From Bactericera cockerelli (Eukaryota > Arthropoda > Insecta > Hemiptera > Triozidae), in the NCBI GenBank assembly GCA_024516035.1, contig CM044955.1:18594547-18658546 (forward strand): DNA of 64,000 nucleotides, written 5' to 3'. A model generated the notes under the pieces. That model ran no database searches. It was given only the letters and a program-made list of their open reading frames with translations, and was not told the origin of the DNA. The position numbers were made by a program, and so were the translations under genes. This document shows positions 55,652 to 64,000 of the stretch, in pieces (the stretch's first letter is position 1; every line of letters begins with the position of its first letter).

Positions 55652-55911
55652 TTTTTTAAGTGGGGTTTAACGTCGCTTTCAACTGCCATGGTCATATCAC
55701 GACGGGGGTTTTACCCTCCATTCGCAGGAAACTCACAAACCTGCTACTCACATTGACCTCACCCAGCCTGAGTGGGGCCGGGAAAAGCCAGCGTCACGAG
55801 AATTAGAATTTGAATGGTCACCCATCCAAGTCTTAACCTCGCTGGATGTCGCTTAACTTCGGTGTTCTGAAGGGAACCGGTGTATTCAACATGCCATCGA
55901 CGCTGGCTATT
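55652..55911 (-). repeat. 5S rRNA-headed SINE (SINE3 type)
   Basis: On the minus strand the head reads GCGTCGATGGCATGTTGAAT, then ACACCGAAGTTAAGC and GACTTGGATGGGTGACC, which are 5S rRNA internal-promoter sequences. The body (CCACTCAGGCTGGGTGAGG, then GGAGGGTAAAACCCCCGTC) is that of the tRNA-headed SINE at 34143-34505. It lies in the intron after interrupted exon 2. Confidence 0.8.
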
Positions 55912-56025
55912 GATCTTCTTATTAGAAGATATTGGTGGTCACATTTCAAGAGGATTTACAATAATATTGATTTTTCTTAAACTATCAAATTTTTTTGTGT
56001 GACAGTGGCATTGCTCTCCTTTCAG

Positions 56026-56315
56026 GCCTTACCAAGAAGAAACAGAGAGTATGCTAAATTTCATTAAGCAAAATCCATTCGTTCTTTCCGGAAATCTTCA
56101 AGGTGGCGCTATTGTCGCAAGCTATCCATTTGACAATAATCCAGACAGATCAACGTTACCTGGAGTTTTGAGCTTAACTCCAGATAATGAGATGTTTGAG
56201 AAGCTAGCCAAGGATTATGCTCAACGGAATCGGATGATGGCGCATGGCAACGAGTGCGGTAAATCTTTCCCAGATGGAATATCTAACGGAAACTATTGGA
56301 ATAAAAAGATTGGAA
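56026..56315 (+). CDS. Carboxypeptidase-like exon 3
   Basis: Acceptor TTTCAG, donor GTAAGT. It encodes FVLSGNLQGGAIVASYPFDN and, at the end, SFPDGISNGNYWN, matching FVLSANLHGG and FPDGITNG of M14B enzymes with Gln in place of the third zinc ligand His. Confidence 0.85.
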
Positions 56316-56576
56316 GTAAGTTTTAGTTTTATGACTTATCTTGAACATCAAAGTTTATTTGAGACAATGTTTTACAATCGATAAGCTGGTTTAAAAATAT
56401 ACCAAATTTTGAGCATATCAAGCCTGGAGTTTCCTCATATTTTTCGATGATTTTGTTGATATACCAACATATTTTTCGATGATTTTGTTGATATCAACAA
56501 CATCATCGAAAAATATAAATTAAATTTAATATTTGGATTTTTTATTTCTTTGGGCACAATTTTAAAGACATCATTT

Positions 56577-59260
56577 CCCAGACGGCACAGAAAGTGTTTA
56601 AAAAGATTTTAAAAACACTTATTTTGACAAGATTCAAACATTTTATAAAGCTTATTTTGACAAGGCTTAACATTTTAGAAACACTTCTGTAAGCTTACTA
56701 CTTCCTCCCCCTGAGCATTTTATTAAGCTTATTTTTACAAGGTTTTGGAAATTGCATACCTACTTAATAATTAAGGGGCTCCATATTGAATTTCATACCG
56801 CCGCCATTGCCCGGGAAAATTTGAAAATTGTGATTTCACAGGTAGGTCCAGGAAATTTTTAAAATTAATTTGGATTTGATGAAAAATATACTTTTTCAAG
56901 GCAATTTGGTCTACAATGATGAAAAGCTGTTGATGAAATGCTAACATTAATAAATAAGAAGACAATTTGTATTTTTCAGATTTATATTTTTCCATTTACA
57001 TGGTAAAAGAATTGAAAGCAAAAATATGTAACAAACAAAAACATGAAACAAACAGAATATAATACCTAGAATCAGCAGATAAATTAAGCCTAGTGGACTT
57101 AATTAATCTAAATCTATTATACACATAGGTAATTAAGAGAGAGATATGCTGAAATGCCATAAGACAAAGAATACCAGAACAGAAGTTGAGATTATTGAAG
57201 ATGAAATTAGGAAATAGAACCCAGAGAGAATTTTGACTATAACATGGCATTCGTAAAAAAAGAAGAGTCTTCCAGAATTTTTTTTTTGTTTGTTAACCTC
57301 AATTGCATAGTCATATCATGACCAAGGTTTTACCCTCATTTGCAGGAAACTCACAAACCTGTTACCCACATTAAGCTCACCGAGCCTGGGTTGGGCCATT
57401 TATTCTGAATTTACTGGGAATAGTACCAGGTAGCCACATTGACCTCACCCAGCCTGATAAATGCTGTGTATACCCATGCCAGCTTCATATTTTCAAAAGA
57501 AGGAGAATTATCTGTTTCACAACAACAAAAATGAACCAAAATATTTGTATTACGGGCAGTAGTCAAATCCTTAATAATGCAAGCTACTGTTTTAAAAGTT
57601 AAAATTAATGAACACATTATAGTAAAAAATGTACTTATTACAAGTAAAAAACTGTCTAAATTTGCAACACTTAATACTTCTTCTTAACTTACAATATTTT
57701 TTTTTTATGTCATAGCTGGTTGAAGATCCATAAAAAACCCCTGTCCTGATTTGAGATAGTGAGGATGGGAATTTCATTCTGAATTTAATGGGAACAGTAC
57801 CAGCTACCCACATTCACCTCACTCAGCCTGAGTAGGGCTAGATATACCAGCCTCACATTTTCAGAGAACAGATTTATTTATTTAAAAAAAAATGGGGGTT
57901 GTATACTGAATTTACTGGGAATAGTACCAGCTACCCACATTAACCTCACTTAGCCTGATAAGGGCTAGAAATGCCTTATTTTCAAAGGGAACAGAATTTG
58001 CTGTTTGAAAGAAGAAAAAAACTGTAAATTGAACACAGGATCTTTTGATTATGGAACAGTGTAGTCAAATCTTCAATAATGTGAACCTATTAAAAAGCCT
58101 TTAGCTAGTCAGTTCTCTGTTTATAGTTGTTTAGCAAAACACTGGTATTCTCCCTGTTTAAAATCCCCCAGTCAGACACCTGTTAAGAGTGTGATTCTGA
58201 TTAAGTGGAAAATCTGGAACAGGTTAATCTCCAGCATTTCCACATACATATCCTGGTTTGACTATAAAACAATGTAAGATATTGTTTAGCTATTGCTTAC
58301 CCCACTAATTGGAGTGTAAAACTCCCTTATGATTAATGCATGGAAATTGGTACACTTTAGAACAGTAAACTTTTTAAAGTAGAGAAAAATTTCTTTTTAG
58401 TTACACCCTAAAACTGTGATGAAGGAACTTTAGAAGAGTCAACTTGTTGGACTTTTATCAGAAATTGTTAGATATAATTACATATTGTTAAATCATCAAT
58501 ATAATGTGTAGTCACTTTCACTTATCCGGTGTTGGGTTCAATATGTTTGAGGAGGGAGGCAGCTCGAATAGGTTTCTTCAGATTGAAGCTATGTTGGATT
58601 GGATGCACAATACTTGTAAACAGGTGGAAAATATCATGTGGATTTCCTCCATAGATCATATTTTAAATGCTAGGATCCAGTTTAAAAAGATATTATGTTT
58701 GCAGACATATTGACCATCCTGACCTCAGTTGGTCAAAAATTGTTCATGCTCTCTAAGGTAAAAGTTTGTAAAGAGCTCCAGAATTCAGTCAGAGCATTGG
58801 ATCACTAAAAACAGAACTATTTTAAGTTACAATACTAATATAACTAATAACTTAAAAGTGTTTTGCGACTTGATAAACTTTTCAGTTATTTAATTTCAAA
58901 AATTCAATATGGAGTCCCCAGACCATTGATGAAGAGAGACATATTGCATACACAGTCACACATTTATTTTTTAAGGCGTTTTCTCTATTCCGATGTCTTG
59001 CGAAAAAAAATATTTAAAAAACTTATAAAAGATTGCGGAAACCTTTCCAAAGTGTTTATAAACCTTGCCTAAGTAAGTTTTCCGCAAACTTATTATTTCA
59101 TACTTTTTTATACTTTTTTAAATCTTGTGAAGTAAAGGTTATTTTTACAAGGAAAAATCCATACTTTTTTTATACTTTTTAAACCTTGTGAAGTAAAGCT
59201 TATTTTTACAAGGAAAATTCAGAGTCTATAAAGCTTGTGTAACCTTTTGTGCCGTCTGGG
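56577..59260. mobile_element. 2.7-kb non-autonomous DNA element with CCCAGACGGCACA ends
   Basis: Perfect 13-bp terminal inverted repeats CCCAGACGGCACA (56577-56589) and TGTGCCGTCTGGG (59248-59260). Subterminal repeats of AAGCTTATTTTTACAAGG type occur at both ends. No target duplication is clear and no transposase is visible. The interior (57285-58060) carries degenerate SINE bodies. It fills most of the last carboxypeptidase-like intron. Confidence 0.7.
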
Positions 59261-59307
59261 TTGTTTTTCATCAATATTTTAGGTCTTTACTTTTGTCTGT
59301 TATTCAG

Positions 59308-60245
59308 GTATGCAAGATGCAAACTATCTCTTATCAAACTGCTTGGAAATCACTTTGCACCTCAGCTGTTGCAAATGGGTTCCACCATTTGACCTTCCCA
59401 CGTATTGGGCCGCAAACCTGCCATCCATGCTCAACTTCATCGAAAGTGTCCATCAAGGTATCTTCGGCTTGGTGAAGGACAAGGAAGACAATCCCATCAA
59501 AGGAGCTTTTGTTAAAGTGAAAGGAAGAAATAAATACATTAGAACAACTGAAGTCGGAGAGTACTGGATGCTGCTGGTCCCGGGATCCTATAATGTGACA
59601 GTGCGCGCACCTCCCACATTCATTGAAGAGACAAAACTGGTGGTTCTTACTGAAAACAAAACGCATGTCCAACTTGATTTCTATTTGACACGGCAAAGTG
59701 TCTATGGTACAGTGGTGAATGAGGAAAATCGGAATCTAGTTAAAGGAGCCATTATCAATGTGTTTCAAAGAGCAGATAGCAAATATGTTGGGAATGGTAT
59801 AGATATTGAAGTACATGACGGAAAATTCGGGTTTAAACTGAGTGCGGGGATGTATGAAATGACAGTGGTTGCCCCCGGCTACTGCAATAATACAAAAGCA
59901 GTGACTGTAGCCGAGCAGGAACCTGTCAAAGTGGACTTTAGTCTCATTCATCAAGGTGTCTATGGTACCGTAAGAGACGCGAGGGGCAATCCCGTTGAAG
60001 GAGCTGTTATCAAAGTGCTATTGAAATCTGAAAGGCTAAATGATAATATTGAATACCCAATTGATCCTAGGACCTGTGATAGTTCGAGAATCTCCAGGCT
60101 GGTGACGAGAGAGTTGACGGATGAACACGGAGAGTACTTTCTAGACCCAAACCTGAAAAAAGGTGATTTGATCCTGGCAACTGCTGCTGGATTCGGTCAA
60201 CAGTTTTTCGGTCTGGCCTTGGACGTGATGGGTACTTCTGTTTGA
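59308..60245 (+). CDS. Carboxypeptidase-like exon 4, end of M14 domain and transthyretin-like repeats
   Basis: Begins in phase with exon 3 and encodes MQDANYLLSNCLEITLHLSC, the M14B active-site block with His where the catalytic Glu should be. Three transthyretin-like (CarboxypepD_reg) domains follow, starting HQGIFGLVKDKEDNPIKGA, QSVYGTVVNEENRNLVKGA and HQGVYGTVRDARGNPVEGA. Carboxypeptidase D-family proteins usually have one such domain per catalytic domain, so the series is unusual. TGA at 60243-60245 ends the frame. Confidence 0.85.
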
Positions 60246-60267
60246 AAGGATTTTAAGTTAACATTGC

Positions 60268-60564
60268 ATGGAAGTTTTTTATGGTGTCTACGGTACACTT
60301 AGGAATAAGCAAAACAGAATTATCAAAGGGTCTGTTGTCAGGATTGTCGGAGGAGAGGGAGAGGACATAGTTGTGAAGCCGGATGCAGCAGGATGGTACT
60401 CGAGGCCACTATTTAGAAGGATTTATGAGATCACAGCAATGGCACCCGGCTACATAGATCAGAAAAGAAAGATGACAGTATTTTTTTCTGCTAGGAAACA
60501 TGATTTTTACTTAGTTCCAAAAAAAAATCTTTTCGAGTGTTTGAGTTCCAAACATTTCCCCTAG
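60268..60564 (+). pseudogene. Fourth transthyretin-like domain in another frame
   Basis: Encodes GVYGTLRNKQNRIIKGSVVR and MAPGYIDQKRKMTVFF, clearly the same domain type as the preceding exon, but one base out of phase and after its stop. The gap (22 bp) is too short for an intron. It is a degraded tail or a separate frameshift. Confidence 0.6.
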
Positions 60565-60655
60565 TATCATATAATGATATTAAATATATTATAGGAATAG
60601 TCTAGAAGGAATTATTATATTCCCTACACATTGTTATTATAAAATGAATACGTCT

Positions 60656-60872
60656 GTCCCGGTAGCTCAGTGGTAAAGACGGCACTCTGTGAATCCAGAA
60701 GTTCCAGAGGTCGTGGGTTCGAAACCCAGCCGGGACATGACAAGTTATCCTCCCATTTGGGATTTTTACCACATAATAATATGTCTTGGGCTTACTGCTG
60801 GAATAATGGGACTTTAATAGTCCTAATCGGGCAGTATAAATAAGACGATATTATTATTATTATTATTATTAT
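60656..60872 (+). repeat. tRNA-headed SINE, family 2
   Basis: The best copy of the family: GTCCCGGTAGCTCAGTGGTA, GTGGGTTCGAAACCCAGCC, then the tail CATAATAATATGTCTTGGGC and a TTATTATT end. Confidence 0.8.
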
Positions 60873-61170
60873 TATCTTTAAAAAAATATAAATCTCTAAG
60901 GTTTACTGTTAGAATTTCAGCATTCTATTCTATATTCTAGGTAACATTTTAAAATTCTTGGAATATCTGGGCTCCTCTAATGAATGAATTACTATGTGGA
61001 GAAATTAAAAGTTGACAAATAAAATAAATTTAAAATTCGAAGGCTGGATATTCAAGTGTCGCAGAATACAGCAAGAGACACCTGAGAGGAAATTGTGCTT
61101 TTCCAAGCAACCCATGTTTCAGAAGCTTCTTCTTTAAGTGAACTTTACATAAGATTTAAGTTTTATTATG

Positions 61171-62119
61171 TGGGTCATTTTCATTTATCTTGGGCATATC
61201 AAGTCCGCAACCTTTCTCCTTTAATAAATGTGAAAATAATAGGGATATATATGACTAAAATCTATTTGATCACATAGGAAACAATTTTTTTTATAAATTA
61301 CAATAATAAATTGTCTTTTAAAACTAATGTGGAGACTCAAAATTGCCAGTTATGTAAGTAACGTTCATGATATTTTAGGTGTCCCTTAGTCTAAGATTTT
61401 ACTGTGTCTGATAGAAAAAAATGCATTTCTCCCCATTATTTTCACCAAAATCCAATATAAATGAGAAAAATACAGTTTATTTAGGATGTGACCATTAGTT
61501 TTCATAAAAATAATAATGTTCACCTCATTCTACAGACGTGTAAAGTTGTGTCCCTACGAAGAAAAAAAAATCTCCGTCATGAATGTTACCCCCAAAAAAA
61601 TGTAAACCATTTTGAAAAACCCTTAGAATGAGAAGCTAGCAGCTGCCGCCATTTTGCTTCTTACAGATGACATTGTTTTTGTTTTGAAATTTCCTGTCAG
61701 TTGGATGTTGGATGCAGTACAGTGAGGGACAATGGTGGGTCTAATTTTTTTTGACAAGAACGTTACGCGGTTTTTTAAATAAATTGTAATGATTCTTTAA
61801 TATATAATGTATTTCTTTAATTCTTCTGCATGTCCTCTTTCCAATCAAATATTTTTTTTTTGTAAAGTGAATATTCTTTTATTGAGAAAAGATTGTTTTA
61901 GTGGCGTGTTACTCATGAACGTTACCCGTGGTCATGAACGTTACCTGGTACGTTAAGTTTTTGTAATTTTGTGTGAAGAGGTAGCTGCTAGAAATAATCT
62001 AAATGAAAGCTTTTGCTCAAAGGTATTTGTCTTTGTCTGAGCCTAAAAATTGTTTAGGAAAAAGGTAACGTTCATGACTTGAAAAAATCCAATTGCCCAA
62101 GATAAATGAAAATGACCCA
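61171..62119. mobile_element. 949-bp element with 26-bp inverted repeats and AACGTTCATGA motifs
   Basis: Ends TGGGTCATTTTCATTTATCT followed by TGGGCA, and the reverse complement at 62094-62119. The interior has several copies of GTAACGTTCATGA in both orientations (about 61358, 61917, 61931 and 62064). There is no ORF and no obvious target duplication. Confidence 0.65.
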
Positions 62120-62209
62120 TGTACTTTATGTATAATGTATTGTAAAATATGACATAAATAAAACAATTAAATTAAATTAAAAGATTTATTAAAACTTCTT
62201 ATTCTTTTT

Positions 62210-62400
62210 CTATGGTTCTTTCTCCCTCTCTCTCTCTATCTATTTTACTGTCTCTTTCTCTCTCTTTCCCAACACATTTTTTTTTCTCAAAAAGAAAATG
62301 GCATGAGGGAGGGCAGTGAGAGAGAGACTATGAGGAATACAGAGAGAAAGAGTGAGGAAGGAAGAGATGAAAAGAAAGGGAGAGAGAGAAAAGAGTATAA
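62210..62400. repeat. CT-rich tract followed by GA-rich tract
   Basis: A CTCTCT-type tract (about 62210-62272) is followed after a T/A spacer by GAGAGA-type sequence (about 62305-62395), so the strand can fold on itself. It is simple-sequence DNA. Confidence 0.7.
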
Positions 62401-62541
62401 ATTTTATAGCTGAGAATTGAAAAAGTAGGTAGAGTCTTTGTGAGAAATAAAAGGGAATGATGCTCCAGTGTTGCGTTGACTATCTTCTGTGATTTTGCGC
62501 GTAAGCTAGCTGTGATTAAAAAAAGCTCACGTGGTTCGGTG

Positions 62542-63730
62542 CAGGGCTGCGGAGCTGCGGAAAAATTTGAGCTCCGGCTCCTCTTTGTATTATTTTCTAG
62601 CTCCGGCTCCTGGAGCTAAGAGAAAAAAAACTGGCTCCGGCTCCGGGCTCCAGTAATGTGCATCTTATTTGAATACAAAATGTATATAGGTATTAGTATA
62701 AACTGAATACCTATCATTGGTTGTATCGAAAAATGTGTTCAAACACTTACATTATGTTCTATAACTTTTCCCCTTATCTAGAACCATTAAATCACAAATT
62801 AATAACTCTTAGGTACATTTTAGATTTTGTATTGTATTTTATTGTACATAAGAACATTATTTACATTAGATTTGAGGATGGTGCTGGAATAGTGGATGTG
62901 GTGGAGTAGTGTTATTTATTTTTAATAGGTAATAATAATAATAAAAAAAAACCACTCATTATTTTTTGAGAAATAATAAAAAAAAAAATTGATATCTAAT
63001 TGGTCAATATTGAATAAGTTTGTGCTTAAACGAGTAAAATTTTGTTCATAGGTTTGTACATTTATTTAACATTTGAAGAATAAAGTGTCCTTAAGAACAA
63101 TATAGCTTCAGCTAAGTCGGCTTTCATGGAAGCCCTGAGATCTGACTTTATCAGCCTGAGCGCTGAAAACAATCTCTCCACACTTACTTGTGTCGGTGGC
63201 ATAGCCATCACAATACGGGCTACCTCACTAATCCCATCCGGGTAGAGGGCCTATGCTTCATTTACCGAGAGTTTGGTAGCCCTATCAATACTCTCAACTA
63301 CCTTCAAATCTTTGAAAACGTTTTCTTTTAATTTTCGAATTTCTGCTTCTATTGGTGACCTTTGACAAAGCACTGGTGAGTTCAGACGCTGCCTCTTCTT
63401 AGCCTGTTGAATCTTGTCTAGGTAGGTATCGAAATCAACTTCTTCTGAGCAGTGGCTCCCAAAATGTGGTCCGCGGTAGTTTTTTAAGCGCGTGTCGCAC
63501 ATTGCATAGCACATTTAGGGCTTCATCAAAAATCTCATGGAACTTTTTTCAGAGAGGAAATACTAGTAATTCATTTTTAAGTCAGAGCTGGATGCGGAGC
63601 CAAGTTTTTGAAAATTTGGCTCCGACTCCTCTTTACTAAAATAATTGGCTCCGGCTCCAGCCCCGGCTCCTTCAGACCAAAAAATGTTAAGCTCCGGCTC
63701 CTTAGCTCCGGCTCCGACTCCGCAGCCCTG
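62542..63730. mobile_element. hAT element, internally deleted, 1,189 bp
   Basis: Ends CAGGGCTGCGGAG and CTCCGCAGCCCTG, flanked by a perfect 8-bp duplication GTTCGGTG (62534-62541 and 63731-63738). Both ends carry repeats of GCTCCGGCTCC, typical of hAT subterminal regions. It retains the 3' end of a transposase gene on the minus strand. Confidence 0.9.
63062..63514 (-). pseudogene. hAT transposase C-terminal relic (hATC dimerisation domain)
   Basis: After an in-frame TAG (63251-63253) the same frame continues as GISEVARIVMAMPPTQVSVE then RLFSALRLIKSDLRASM, the hAT C-terminal dimerisation motif, to a stop at 63062. The catalytic part is missing. Such a product could not transpose the element. 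Confidence 0.8.
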
Positions 63731-63738
63731 GTTCGGTG

Positions 63739-64000
63739 TGTGGTGTGTTATACTCCCGGATTCTTGACATAGTATTGATACTAACATTTATTTACACCTC
63801 GGCTGCTTTGGAGTTTTTTATACAGAGTACCGAAAAGTCCTGAGACGGATTTTTATCTTTTGAGCGATGATAGACTTGAACTTTAGCATGAAGTTCTACA
63901 TCAAATTTCTGGCTGAATCAAAATTGCTACAGGGTCTCTATCACCAAGAATCGCTAGTGCGAAGTTAATGAATTTTAAATTGGGCCTTTTGCAATACATC
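63739..64000. other. Nothing recognised
   Basis: The end of the window, outside the hAT duplication. I see no ORF, RNA gene or repeat here. Confidence 0.4.

Larger units (their letters stand above)
37304..60245 (+). pseudogene. Carboxypeptidase D-like (M14B) pseudoenzyme gene, interrupted by a Polinton
   Basis: Exons 37304-37684, 38012-38121 joined to 55216-55329, 56026-56315 and 59308-60245 are in consistent phase once the Polinton and one TCGGTT copy are ignored. The product has a signal peptide, one M14B-like domain and at least three transthyretin-like domains, as in carboxypeptidase D/E/N. Catalytic positions (bovine carboxypeptidase A numbering) are lost: His69 is Asn (ANINGDE), the Asn144-Arg145 pair is gone (ELDQDFPD), His196 is Gln (NLQGG) and Glu270 is His (ITLHLSCCK). 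It was therefore probably a non-catalytic secreted or membrane protein before the insertion. In this assembly, reading through the insertion meets TAA at 38159-38161, so the allele shown is broken. Confidence 0.85.

Noticed and set aside
56051..56326. Independent 91-residue gene
   Set aside because: It is carboxypeptidase-like exon 3 read from an internal Met into the intron.
60657..60740. tRNA gene
   Set aside because: The cloverleaf-like head is followed by the same non-tRNA tail as at 8936 and 21838, so it is a SINE; the anticodon loop is also one base short.

Overview
The window is AT-rich arthropod nuclear DNA, most likely from an insect; I cannot place it more precisely. The evidence is intron-rich genes with GT-AG splice sites, tRNA- and 5S-headed SINEs, hAT- and piggyBac-like DNA elements, a LINE relic and a 100-N scaffold gap.

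There are three host genes. (1) A WBP4-type spliceosome protein on the plus strand (about 2832-9539), with a U1-type zinc finger but no WW domains in the exons I can assemble. (2) A 17-exon transportin-1 (importin beta-2, TNPO1) gene on the minus strand (35435 to 15975). It converges with WBP4, and its splice phases can be followed end to end. (3) A plus-strand M14B carboxypeptidase D-like gene (37304-60245), head-to-head with TNPO1. It has lost its zinc ligands and catalytic residues and carries several transthyretin-like domains.

The centre is a Polinton/Maverick of the adintovirus type at 38122-55209 (17,088 bp). It has 645-bp, almost identical terminal inverted repeats and a perfect 6-bp target duplication (TCGGTT), and it sits inside a coding exon of the carboxypeptidase-like gene. 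Its left arm carries a DUF8207-like protein and a packaging ATPase on the minus strand. A plus-strand morphogenesis block follows: PLA2-containing minor capsid protein, adenain-type protease, penton, a 58-residue basic protein and the major capsid protein. A regulatory region then leads into three small proteins, two of them with LXCXE motifs, and a protein-primed DNA polymerase split by one frameshift in an A13 run. The right arm holds an exonuclease-like protein, then on the minus strand a chromodomain integrase, a coiled-coil protein and a small Cys/Thr-rich protein, and last a plus-strand membrane protein.

Three observations stand out. The protease ORF has no ATG, and the capsid ORF before it ends in a correctly phased A_AAA_AAC slippery site, 9 nt upstream of a possible stem, which predicts a retrovirus-like -1 frameshift. 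A 58-codon basic gene is wedged between penton and capsid genes by ATGA overlaps. In the host, three separate TNPO1 exons have tandem arrays (3, 14 and 10 copies) whose unit is the exon 3' end plus its 5' splice site. Nothing here was checked by database search.
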